DNA of 7,107 bases from Thermococcus sp. (GTDB taxonomy: Archaea; Methanobacteriota_B; Thermococci; Thermococcales; Thermococcaceae): assembly GCA_027001105.1 (NCBI GenBank), contig JALTMZ010000048.1, positions 1-7,107 on the forward strand, given 5' to 3'. Positions 1 through 6,235 of this stretch are shown piece after piece. The stretch's first letter is position 1. Every line of letters starts with the position of its first letter. A program made the position numbers and the translations under genes. The notes below the pieces were generated by a model, which had not been told where the DNA came from, did not search any database, and saw nothing but the letters and a program-made list of their open reading frames with translations.

Positions 1-1
1 G

Positions 2-1249
2 ACTAAAGATGAGAGGTGGTTCAAGCACAACTTCCCAACAGCTCTAAGACCTCAGGGAACGGACATTATCAGAACATGGGCATTCTACACGATATTCAGA
101 ACGTATATTCTCACTGGACAAAAGCCGTGGCATGACATCCTGATTAACGGAATGGTGGCTGGACCAGATGGCAGAAAGATGAGCAAGAGTTATGGAAACG
201 TCGTTTCACCGGAGGAAGTGATTCCAAAATATGGCGCTGACGCTTTAAGACTCTGGACAGCACTGGCTCCACCGGGAGAAGATCATCCATTCAAGTGGGA
301 AACTGTGGATTACAACTTCCGCTTCCTCCAAAAGCTCTGGAACATCTTCCGCTTTGCAGAGAGGCACATCAAGGATCTGGACTACAATGCAAACAAGGAC
401 ATCAAGCTCGAGCCCCTTGACAGATGGATACTCTCAAGACTTCATCGCTTGATCAAGTTCGCAACAAATGAGATGGAAATCTACCGCTTCAACCTGCTCA
501 CAAGGGAGATTATGACTTTCATTTGGCACGAGGTTGCAGATGACTACCTCGAAATGATCAAGCATAGACTTTATGGAGACGACGAAGAGAGCAAGCTTAA
601 GGCAAGAGTAGCATTGTATGAGCTGCTTTACAACATTTTGCTATTGCTTGCACCTTTTGTTCCTCACATAACTGAGGAGCTCTATCAGGAGGTCTTTAAG
701 GACAAAGTTGGAGCAAAGAGCATCCACCTCTTGGAGTGGCCCGCTTACAATGAGGCAAGAATTGACGAGGAAGCTGAAAAGCTCGGAGAACTTGCAAGAG
801 AGATTATCGGTGCAATGAGGAGATATAAGAACTCACACGGCTTGGCTTTAAATGCAAAGCTTAAGCACGTAGCAATTTATGCAACTGACAGCTATGAGAT
901 GCTCAAGCTCATAGAGAAAGACATCGCAGGGACAATGAACATTGAGAAGCTTGAAATCATAAAGGGCGAGCCTGAGCTTGAGGAAAGAATGGTCGAGATT
1001 AAGCCCAACTTCAGAACTGTAGGGCCGAGATATGGAAAGCTTGTTCCAAAGATTGTTGCATATCTCAAGCAGAATGCTGAAAGCATAGCGAAGGCACTCA
1101 AAGAGAGTGGAAAGGTTGAATTTGAAGTTGAAGGGCAGAAGATTGAGCTCAGCAAAGACGACATAGTGCTCAGGAAAGCAGTGTTCAGTGAAGGAGAAGA
1201 GGTGGAGACGGCAGTTGTGAGAGATGCCGTAATTTTGTTCTTTGCTTGA
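2..1249 (+). CDS. valS: Valyl-tRNA synthetase, C-terminal part (5' end outside window)
   Basis: This is a class Ia aminoacyl-tRNA synthetase that charges tRNA-Val with valine in the cytoplasm. The frame is open from base 2, so about 415 C-terminal residues of a protein that is usually near 890 residues in Thermococcales are visible. Seen directly: the stretch ALRPQGTDIIRTWAF near the start, then GRKMSKSYGN with the KMSKS ATP-binding loop at 176-190. A helical anticodon-binding domain follows (from PLDRWILSRL at about 416, through LLLLAPFVPHITEELY at about 640-690), and then a C-terminal region of mixed charged helices and strands. The HIGH motif and the editing domain lie upstream of the window. 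The ALRPQGTDIIRTW block and the sequence around KMSKS resemble archaeal ValRS rather than IleRS or LeuRS. The gene ends in TGA followed by a T-rich tract. No frameshift or internal stop is seen. Confidence 0.96.
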   Translation, partial: TKDERWFKHNFPTALRPQGTDIIRTWAFYTIFRTYILTGQKPWHDILINGMVAGPDGRKMSKSYGNVVSPEEVIPKYGADALRLWTALAPPGEDHPFKWETVDYNFRFLQKLWNIFRFAERHIKDLDYNANKDIKLEPLDRWILSRLHRLIKFATNEMEIYRFNLLTREIMTFIWHEVADDYLEMIKHRLYGDDEESKLKARVALYELLYNILLLLAPFVPHITEELYQEVFKDKVGAKSIHLLEWPAYNEARIDEEAEKLGELAREIIGAMRRYKNSHGLALNAKLKHVAIYATDSYEMLKLIEKDIAGTMNIEKLEIIKGEPELEERMVEIKPNFRTVGPRYGKLVPKIVAYLKQNAESIAKALKESGKVEFEVEGQKIELSKDDIVLRKAVFSEGEEVETAVVRDAVILFFA

Positions 1250-1272
1250 TTTTTTCTTTCTTTGTGATTTTA
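1249..1272 (+). terminator. T-rich transcription terminator after valS
   Basis: Immediately after the valS stop codon, runs of T (TTTTTTCTTTCTTT and then ATTTT) occur on the coding strand. Archaeal RNA polymerase terminates at such oligo-T tracts without needing a hairpin, so this is a plausible terminator separating valS from the toxin-antitoxin genes. Confidence 0.5.
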
Positions 1273-1293
1273 ATAATCGCTACTTTTTGCTGA

Positions 1294-1339
1294 CTCACTC
1301 ACTAAACAAAAATATTATATTCTCCTCACTCTCACTAAC
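1294..1339 (+). promoter_or_regulatory. Promoter with flanking direct repeats before the toxin-antitoxin pair
   Basis: An A-rich BRE-like stretch (AAACAAAAA, 1304-1312) leads into a TATA-like element TATTATAT (1313-1320). Initiation about 25 nt downstream would fall near 1340 and leave a leader of roughly 13 nt that contains a GGTGG ribosome-binding site (1344-1348) before the ATG at 1353. On either side of the TATA element lies a related sequence: CTCACTCACTAAAC at 1294-1307 and CTCACTCTCACTAAC at 1325-1339. These share TCACTAA exactly, 33 bp apart. The position suggests an operator, but regulation is inferred. Confidence 0.5.
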
Positions 1340-1352
1340 ATTTGGTGGGATT

Positions 1353-1520
1353 ATGGAAAAGTTATCTGCAAAGAGAATTCAGCTGATGATAGATTACCCC
1401 CACATAAAAAGATTCCTGAAGAAGACCCCAAGCTTGGATGAAGTTAGAGAAGCACTAAAGAGCATTAAAGGGGAGTTAAGCAAAGAAGTAGTAGAGGAGA
1501 GGGACGAAGAATGGAGATAG
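1353..1520 (+). CDS. Small antitoxin-like protein partnered with PIN toxin (VapB-type)
   Basis: This is a 55-residue protein, highly charged and mostly helical by composition, with a PSLDEVREALKSIKGELSKEV centre and an acidic, arginine-containing C-terminus (EERDEEWR). No ribbon-helix-helix or AbrB-type DNA-binding motif is obvious. The antitoxin call rests mainly on context: it lies directly upstream of a PIN-domain gene, and its last 10 nt overlap the toxin start, the classic vapBC arrangement that couples translation. Acidic or arginine-containing C-terminal tails of VapB proteins commonly insert into the PIN active site, and this tail fits that role. The start at 1353 is chosen because a GGTGG ribosome-binding site lies 4 nt upstream and a TATA-like element at 1313-1320 would give a short leader. 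An in-frame start at 1242 would add an improbable low-complexity segment that overlaps the valS end. Confidence 0.78.
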   Translation: MEKLSAKRIQLMIDYPHIKRFLKKTPSLDEVREALKSIKGELSKEVVEERDEEWR

Positions 1521-1930
1521 CTTTCTTTGATACAAGTGCCCTTGTAAAGCATTATCACATTGAGAGAGGCACCCATGAAGTTGATGAATTGATGAACAAA
1601 CATATTGTTGCAATTTCTGAGCTTGCAATTGTAGAAATGACCTCAGCATTAAACCGAAAATATTTGAATGGGGAGCTCATTCGTTCTAAATTAGAGTGGG
1701 TCTTAGAACGTTTCTATGCTGACTTAGAAAACTATGTTGTTGTTAGAGTAAACAGTAGTACAATCAGCCTTGCATCATCTCTTGTACTCAAGCATGGAAT
1801 TAAAACATTAGATGCCCTCCAACTGGCATCGGCATTAAGCATAAAAGAAAATCTCGGAATCTTTGTAACCTCCGACTCAAAATTGAAAGAAGCTGCTGAA
1901 AGAGAAAACCTGAGAGTCGTGTTTATTTAA
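1511..1930 (+). CDS. vapC: PIN-domain ribonuclease toxin (VapC family)
   Basis: This is a 139-residue single-domain PIN protein, the normal size for a VapC toxin. These are Mg2+-dependent endoribonucleases that cleave tRNA or rRNA and halt translation until held by the cognate antitoxin. The acidic active-site residues are all visible: D7 in FFDTSALVK, E42 in AIVEMTSAL, D101 in KTLDALQLASAL and D122 in VTSDSKL. The fold order (N-terminal DTSAL strand, central E helix, TLDALQLASA helix, terminal strand RVVFI) is complete, so the protein is probably active. The start ATG at 1511 overlaps the antitoxin stop (TAG 1518-1520), and a GAGGAGAGG purine-rich site at 1494-1502 lies within the antitoxin gene. 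It is co-transcribed with the upstream gene and convergent with the methyltransferase gene, with only 16 bp between the two stops. The cellular target cannot be told from sequence. Confidence 0.93.
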   Translation: MEIAFFDTSALVKHYHIERGTHEVDELMNKHIVAISELAIVEMTSALNRKYLNGELIRSKLEWVLERFYADLENYVVVRVNSSTISLASSLVLKHGIKTLDALQLASALSIKENLGIFVTSDSKLKEAAERENLRVVFI

Positions 1931-1946
1931 GCAAAGCTCTTCTTTC

Positions 1947-3062
1947 TTAACAATTATAGCAAAGCAAAGCCGCTCTCTTTAGCAAAATAACCCTGTAAAG
2001 CTTTCCGTTGAGAATTCTCGCTACCGCTATCTTGTTGAGATGATGTATTCTCTTTCTCTCAAGGGCAACAAAGTTGAGTTCTCTTAAAACCTGCACGAAA
2101 TCCTCCCACCGTATGTTGAGCCATTTTGAATACTCATCAAAGATTTCTTTTTCAACGACCAGATATTTCTTGCCGTCTATCAGATATCTCCTCTTATGCT
2201 TTGGCAGTTCTTTCCTTAGGCGCCACCTTGCATGCAACGGCGACTGCACTGTAAGAATTGCCTCCTCCATGCTTTTGCCTTCCACGAGCATCTCAAGGAG
2301 GATTTTGAGTATATGATTTATCCTGTCTGGAACCCCAATAATGTCTCCCCTAAGAACGATTTTCCTCCTTCTAACCTCGATTCCTTCACTTTCAAGGGCT
2401 TCTCCAATCTTCGCAGTGGTTCCCTTCTTAGTTCCGCCGGTATCGACGATTCCTCCAATGATAAAAGCCTCGACATCAAAGTCTCTCTCGTTTAAAACCT
2501 CCTCAGCTCTCGGGTCGAGGAGAACAACTTTATCAATACCTTTCTCCTTTAAAAACTCTGCAGTTGAACCTTCATAAGCAGTAACTCTGTCAAGGGGAAA
2601 ATGTGCTTTTTCTCTAAACTCTTCGTTGACCCATGTTAACGCTAAAAGCTCGCTCCAGAGGTAATCTCTCAAAACACCATAGCTTTGAGCAGCTTGGAGG
2701 GCAACCTTATTCTTTTCCTTTTCTGTGTGCTTTTCCCAGTGCATGAGGTCGATTATAAAGTAGGGGTAGTCATTTGGGAGCCTTGCTCTTAAATCTTCGG
2801 GTGAAATAACCACCTTAAACCTCTTTGCTATGCACGATGGAGCATAGGCGTATTTTGCTCCCCCCGTTCGTCTTCCACTTAAGTCCCAAGCTATTGCTGT
2901 GGGTTCATCAACTTCAACTATAGCTCCCTTACCTTCAAGAACATCCAGCGCTATATCTTGAAGCTTATTCCTCGACTTTCTGTATCTTTTTGAAAGCATG
3001 CCTATTTTGTCTATTCCCTTCTCCCTGAGCAGCTCCGCAAAAATCTCGCTAAGCTTTTTCAT
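1947..3062 (-). CDS. trm10: tRNA (position-9 purine N1) methyltransferase, archaeal Trm10 family
   Basis: This SPOUT-class, SAM-dependent enzyme is expected to make m1G9 and/or m1A9 in tRNA. The Thermococcus kodakarensis homologue TK0422 does both. The protein is 371 residues from the start chosen here. The order is an N-terminal domain (about 1-130, with SKRYRKSRNKLQDIA), a SPOUT knot domain (about 130-285, with LLDPRAEE, FIIGGIVDTGG, LRGDIIGVPDRINHIL) and a C-terminal domain ending in CYNC. Numbered from this start, D105, D207 and D246 appear to match the aspartates D104, D206 and D245 studied in TkTrm10 (alignment from memory). The reading frame extends upstream to a TTG at 3110, but a TATA-like element lies at 3091-3099, inside that extension. 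Transcription should therefore begin near 3070, so ATG 3062 (or 3068) is preferred. The gene is divergent from the DUF763 gene and convergent with vapC. Confidence 0.93.
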   Translation of the reverse strand: MKKLSEIFAELLREKGIDKIGMLSKRYRKSRNKLQDIALDVLEGKGAIVEVDEPTAIAWDLSGRRTGGAKYAYAPSCIAKRFKVVISPEDLRARLPNDYPYFIIDLMHWEKHTEKEKNKVALQAAQSYGVLRDYLWSELLALTWVNEEFREKAHFPLDRVTAYEGSTAEFLKEKGIDKVVLLDPRAEEVLNERDFDVEAFIIGGIVDTGGTKKGTTAKIGEALESEGIEVRRRKIVLRGDIIGVPDRINHILKILLEMLVEGKSMEEAILTVQSPLHARWRLRKELPKHKRRYLIDGKKYLVVEKEIFDEYSKWLNIRWEDFVQVLRELNFVALERKRIHHLNKIAVARILNGKLYRVILLKRAALLCYNC

Positions 3063-3090
3063 CGGCATCGGTTTGAGCATCGTCAGTGAA

Positions 3091-3104
3091 TTTTTAAGGT
3101 TTTC
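3091..3104 (-). promoter_or_regulatory. BRE/TATA promoter of trm10
   Basis: Read on the minus strand, GAAAACC followed by TTAAAAA forms a BRE-plus-TATA-like element. Initiation about 25 nt downstream would fall near 3068-3070, which gives a leaderless or nearly leaderless mRNA starting at ATG 3068 or 3062. It lies about 20 bp from the oppositely oriented promoter of the DUF763 gene. Confidence 0.5.
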
Positions 3105-3107
3105 TCT

Positions 3108-3121
3108 CAAAACTTAATAAC
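3108..3121 (+). promoter_or_regulatory. BRE/TATA promoter of the DUF763 gene
   Basis: CAAAAC (3108-3113) followed by TTAATAAC (3114-3121) resembles a Thermococcales BRE and TATA box. A start site about 24 nt past the centre of the TATA element falls at about 3141, on the GTGATG initiation region itself, so the transcript is predicted to be leaderless. Consistent with this, no ribosome-binding site is seen before the start. Confidence 0.5.
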
Positions 3122-3143
3122 TTCAAAAGCAGATACATTAGTG

Positions 3144-4295
3144 ATGAGAAGGGGCATTGCTGAGCTTCCGCTTCACGGGGGTCATGTTCCGCCTTGGCTG
3201 GCTGCACGTATGAAAAGATTGGCAAGGTTAGTGGTTATTCTTTTGGTTGATGAATACGGCACAAAGGGAGTTCTTGAGAGGTTAGCGGATCCAGTTTGGT
3301 TTCAGGCCTTGAACAACCTCATTGGAATGGACTGGGATTCGTCAGGGAGTACAACTGTAACAACCGGGATTTTAAAGGAAGTTCTCTCAAAGGAAGAGCT
3401 CAGCATAAAAGCCGCCGGAGGTAAAGGTGCCAAGAGCAGGGAAACTCCAGCCCAATTGAGAGAAATATGTGAGAAATATGAACTCGACAGCAGTGAATAC
3501 GTCAGAATTTCTCGATTAGTTGCCAAAGTTGACACAGTTGCTTTACAAACGGGATACCAGCTCTATCATCATGTCTTCTTCCTTGATGAGGAAGGAAACT
3601 GGGCAGTTGTCCAGCAGGGCATGAATCCAAGGGTTAAGCTTGCAAGGAGATACCACTGGTTTGATAGTGAAAGCTTTACGCTGGAGCCTCACAAAGGGAT
3701 AAGCGGAATAAAGCTTGAGTATGCGCTGAATACTGTTGATAAAAACACAAGGGAATATCAAAAAACCCTGCTCGATATCGTGAAAGAAGATCCAAGAAAG
3801 CTTGAGAGGGAGCTCAAAACTCTTACGGCAGTTGCAAAAGGTTACAAACCGCTGGTTGTCTACAAACCCTATGAAAAACTAAATCTGTTCGATACAATTA
3901 GGAGATATAAAAGCCTGGGACAGATTGAGCTGAACCAAAGGGCTTTGGAGCTTGCAAGAGAGCTGAGTGTAAAGAATTACGAGGAGTTATTGCTCCTTAA
4001 AGGACTTGGCCCGAGCACACTAAGGGCATTGTCTCTTGTATTGGAGCTTGTGTATGACGTCCATCCTTCATGGAGAGACCCAGTTACTCATCCTCCTGAT
4101 CCTTTTAAGTTTGCCTATGCTGTAGGTGGGAAGGATAGGGTGCCCTTCCCAATTGATAAACCTACTTACGATGAGTTGATTTCTTTCCTTGAGAAGCTTG
4201 TTGAAAAGAATCCACAGGAGAGACAGATAGTTAAAGCTGTTACGAAGATAACCAAGAACTGGAAGCCACCTGAGAAGGATAAAAAGCCTACTTAA
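3144..4295 (+). CDS. Uncharacterised DUF763 protein with C-terminal helix-hairpin-helix
   Basis: This is a 383-residue cytoplasmic protein recognised as DUF763 from its opening RRGIAELPLHGGHVPPWLA. The function is not known to me. It is rich in motifs of enzyme-like density: MDWDSSGSTT (D63, D65), AGGKGAKSR (K94, K97), a paired histidine in LYHHVFF (H142, H143) and WAVVQQGMNPR (W153, Q157, Q158). Near the C-terminus, LLLLKGLGPSTLRALSLV (about 282-300) looks like a helix-hairpin-helix, a common non-specific DNA or RNA backbone-binding unit. A segment rich in H, P and D follows (VHPSWRDPVTHPPDPFKFA). There is no signal peptide or membrane segment. The start at ATG 3144 matches the usual family N-terminus; GTG 3141 would add one residue. 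A nucleic-acid-processing role is inferred from the HhH and the polar motifs, not demonstrated. It is divergent from trm10 and not in an operon with the gene downstream. Confidence 0.9.
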   Translation: MRRGIAELPLHGGHVPPWLAARMKRLARLVVILLVDEYGTKGVLERLADPVWFQALNNLIGMDWDSSGSTTVTTGILKEVLSKEELSIKAAGGKGAKSRETPAQLREICEKYELDSSEYVRISRLVAKVDTVALQTGYQLYHHVFFLDEEGNWAVVQQGMNPRVKLARRYHWFDSESFTLEPHKGISGIKLEYALNTVDKNTREYQKTLLDIVKEDPRKLERELKTLTAVAKGYKPLVVYKPYEKLNLFDTIRRYKSLGQIELNQRALELARELSVKNYEELLLLKGLGPSTLRALSLVLELVYDVHPSWRDPVTHPPDPFKFAYAVGGKDRVPFPIDKPTYDELISFLEKLVEKNPQERQIVKAVTKITKNWKPPEKDKKPT

Positions 4296-4298
4296 CAA

Positions 4299-4309
4299 AT
4301 TTCTTTTAT
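4299..4309 (+). terminator. T-rich terminator after the DUF763 gene
   Basis: Just after the TAA at 4293-4295 comes ATTTCTTTTAT, a short T-rich tract of the kind that ends archaeal transcripts. The 78 bp between the two genes and a possible separate promoter further on support independent transcription of the next gene. Confidence 0.35.
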
Positions 4310-4330
4310 CGTTCCGACGTAAATCTAAGT

Positions 4331-4369
4331 AAAAAACTTAACCTCTTTTACTTTACCTAAGTGAGGGGT
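4331..4369 (+). promoter_or_regulatory. Candidate promoter and ribosome-binding site of the lipoprotein gene
   Basis: AAAAAACTTAACC (4331-4343) resembles the AAAACTTAATAAC element of the DUF763 promoter, but its TATA half is weak. GAGGGGT (4363-4369) is a ribosome-binding-like site 4 nt before ATG 4374 and supports that start. The exact TATA box is uncertain; TTTTATCG at about 4304-4311 is an alternative. Confidence 0.3.
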
Positions 4370-4373
4370 CTTC

Positions 4374-6104
4374 ATGAGGAAGACCAATGCAATACCGATA
4401 TTCTTGTTAATAATGTTAGTCTGCGGATGCATTCAATCTTCTCCCACCTCCTATACTTTGGCAACTCCCATGCAAAAAACAACGTCATCTCCAAATACAT
4501 CAACATCTACAGCGACTCTATCAACACTTATGCCAAAGGAACAGATTAAGGACTTCAAGGTAACAGTTAAATGGGAAAAGGAGTCTAATGTTCTGGTTCT
4601 ATACTTGGAGGTAAAAAATCAAACTACATGCACAAAAATTGATGGGAAACTGAAGATAACAATAAAGGACGAATTTGGTATTATCATATACAACCGAACT
4701 TTGACTGTTCACAGATCAGATTTCCTACCTTACAGTGAGGAACTCACCAACATCTCTGGCAATCTTACAGAGCCCACTGTGTATAAAGCCCGGTATATAC
4801 TGACCAACTTTCAAAAGGGTATCTCAAGTAGTGGCATCATTGATGCAACATTAATTACGAAAGATACTATGTTAAAAAAGGTTTTTACAGCTCAGAATCT
4901 CCCTAAAATGAGTGAAAAAGAAAGAATGCAGTACTTTGAAAAAGTATATCTTAGGAATTCAAAGCCACTAAATGTGACACAAAAGAAGGATAATATTATA
5001 CTCGAAGTTTACCGATATGGAATTTATGTGCATCCCCTAACTTTGAAGAAATACCTTAGGATAGACACCAAGATTAAGAATCTCGGAAACCATTCTGTAG
5101 AATTAATGATAAGAGAGCCAGCAAAGCTCACTGTTGATGGATTTTCAGTGATAGAATACTTCAGAAACATTTCAAGCATTGAAAGCAAAAAGCTTGGGCC
5201 TGGTAAAGATATAACTGGAGAATTTCTTTTTCCGATGGAGGAGATAAGTCTGGAGAGCGGAGAATTTATACTTGAAGTCCACGAAACAGAGATGTTTCCC
5301 GAGAGAGAAGTAGAGATAATGCTTCCAAAACTTAACTTCTCACTGAACTATACACTGGTGAATATATCCAAAGCAGCTGAAAAGTTCCCAATTGAGATAA
5401 CACTCATGAAGTATGCTGTTTTTGAATATGAAACACCAGAAGGAAAAGAGGAAGGGGTAAAAGTACTTCTGAAAATCAAAAATACAGGGAATAATAAGGT
5501 GAAAATAGATCTAAACGGAATTACCCTTGGAGGTGAGGTAAAAATTGCGCCATTCACGTGGTTCTTAACTGTGGATCCCCATTCTGAAAAAGAGACATGG
5601 CTGCTATTTCCCTATGTACAGGGAAAGACAATCCTAACAGTGCATCTATATGATCTAACAGAGCTTAAGGATGAGTTAATTGAGATTCCCTCTGAGATAA
5701 AGGGAACGCCGAGGACAAGGGAAATAAAAATCAACAAGACGATAGAGGAATACCCATTAAAAATCATGATTGAGAAAGTTGAAGAGATTCCATATTTGGA
5801 GATTACCAAACTGAAATCGATTGTAAAAATATATCTTACGCTGGAGAACACTGGAGAAACAACTCTCCCGTTAAACATTGAACAGTGGGAACTCTTGACT
5901 TCAAAAGGTGTATCGATTCAAGGGGATGTTGTTATGAGCAATCTCACAAACGTTATAGAACTCACTCCGGGAAATTGTGTATCCGGATATGTGGTATTTA
6001 AAGACATTCCAGAGGATGCCCAATATATTCTGAAAATTAAAATTCCGAATGCCCTAAAAACAATGGAATTCAAAGTTAAACTGCCAATAAGACTCGGAGA
6101 ATAA
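4374..6104 (+). CDS. Secreted lipoprotein with three repeated beta-sandwich-like domains
   Basis: This is a 576-residue predicted cell-surface protein. The N-terminus is a short basic start (MRK), a hydrophobic core (AIPIFLLIMLVCG) and a lipobox-like VCGC with C19 as the likely lipidated residue. A threonine/serine/proline-rich linker follows to about residue 55. The rest is strand-rich: a first module at about 57-146, then three related units at about 207-315, 338-428 and 460-572. Each of the three begins with a beta strand and contains an IKN-type turn: KIKNLGN, KIKNTGN and TLENTGE. Each also has a late strand motif near TGEFLFP, WLLFPYV or SGYVVFKD. Twelve N-X-S/T sequons (N41, 82, 107, 126, 130, 200, 265, 321, 325, 330, 454, 523) suggest heavy N-glycosylation. 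There is no second membrane segment and no peptidase or binding-protein signature. It could be an adhesion, envelope or solute-capture protein; the function is unknown. It looks more AT-rich than its neighbours by eye. Confidence 0.85.
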   Translation: MRKTNAIPIFLLIMLVCGCIQSSPTSYTLATPMQKTTSSPNTSTSTATLSTLMPKEQIKDFKVTVKWEKESNVLVLYLEVKNQTTCTKIDGKLKITIKDEFGIIIYNRTLTVHRSDFLPYSEELTNISGNLTEPTVYKARYILTNFQKGISSSGIIDATLITKDTMLKKVFTAQNLPKMSEKERMQYFEKVYLRNSKPLNVTQKKDNIILEVYRYGIYVHPLTLKKYLRIDTKIKNLGNHSVELMIREPAKLTVDGFSVIEYFRNISSIESKKLGPGKDITGEFLFPMEEISLESGEFILEVHETEMFPEREVEIMLPKLNFSLNYTLVNISKAAEKFPIEITLMKYAVFEYETPEGKEEGVKVLLKIKNTGNNKVKIDLNGITLGGEVKIAPFTWFLTVDPHSEKETWLLFPYVQGKTILTVHLYDLTELKDELIEIPSEIKGTPRTREIKINKTIEEYPLKIMIEKVEEIPYLEITKLKSIVKIYLTLENTGETTLPLNIEQWELLTSKGVSIQGDVVMSNLTNVIELTPGNCVSGYVVFKDIPEDAQYILKIKIPNALKTMEFKVKLPIRLGE

Positions 6105-6113
6105 AATATTAAC

Positions 6114-6126
6114 ATTTTAATTTTTT
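6114..6126 (+). terminator. T-rich terminator after the lipoprotein gene
   Basis: ATTTTAATTTTTT begins about 10 bp past the lipoprotein stop, on its coding strand, and is a typical archaeal oligo-T terminator. On the opposite strand, the T-rich TTAATATTTTATT (6113-6101) just past the tRNA 3' end may end the tRNA transcript, so both units probably stop within this 25-bp gap. Confidence 0.5.
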
Positions 6127-6129
6127 GTA

Positions 6130-6206
6130 TGGTGGGCCCGCGGGGATTCGAACCCCGGACCTCCACCTCGTAAGGGTGGCGTCATAACCAGCTAGACCAC
6201 GGGCCC
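6130..6206 (-). tRNA. tRNA-Val (anticodon UAC), CCA encoded
   Basis: The reverse complement folds as a complete cloverleaf. The acceptor GGGCCCG (6206-6200) pairs with CGGGCCC (6140-6134). The D arm is GTCT-AGCTGGTTA-TGAC. The anticodon stem CCACC/GGTGG encloses the loop CTTACGA with anticodon TAC, which reads valine GUA-type codons. The variable region is AGGTC, and the T arm CGGGG-TTCGAAT-CCCCG is canonical. The discriminator is A (6133), and CCA follows in the DNA (6132-6130). The mature body is 74 nt plus CCA, with no intron. Position 9 is G, a possible m1G9 site. The tRNA lies 49 bp downstream of the DNA methyltransferase gene on the same strand but has its own promoter. Confidence 0.97.
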
Positions 6207-6235
6207 ATTCCCGACAAAGTTAAAGCAAAGGAGAG

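Noticed and set aside
892..1164. Minus-strand open frame of 90 codons inside valS
   Set aside because: Serine-rich low-complexity translation antisense to well-conserved ValRS sequence, with no promoter or ribosome-binding site.
1931..1980. Repeated GCAAAGC words around the vapC/trm10 convergence
   Set aside because: Part of it encodes the C-terminus of Trm10 (KRAALLCYNC), which appears conserved in the homologue, and the rest is too short and imperfect to call a repeat or hairpin.
2074..2577. Three plus-strand open frames antisense to trm10
   Set aside because: They mirror the codons of a clearly conserved gene and have no recognisable protein features.
4361..4549. A 62-codon frame overlapping the start of the lipoprotein gene, beginning at GTG
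   Set aside because: The signal peptide, lipobox and ribosome-binding site all belong to the longer frame at 4374, so this is a shadow.
6130..6206. tRNA-Val as an attachment site of an integrated element
   Set aside because: No second copy of the tRNA 3' end, no integrase and no mobile-element gene is seen in the window.
2..6206. valS and tRNA-Val as a functional cluster
   Set aside because: They lie about 5 kb apart on opposite strands with separate promoters, so the proximity is most likely chance.
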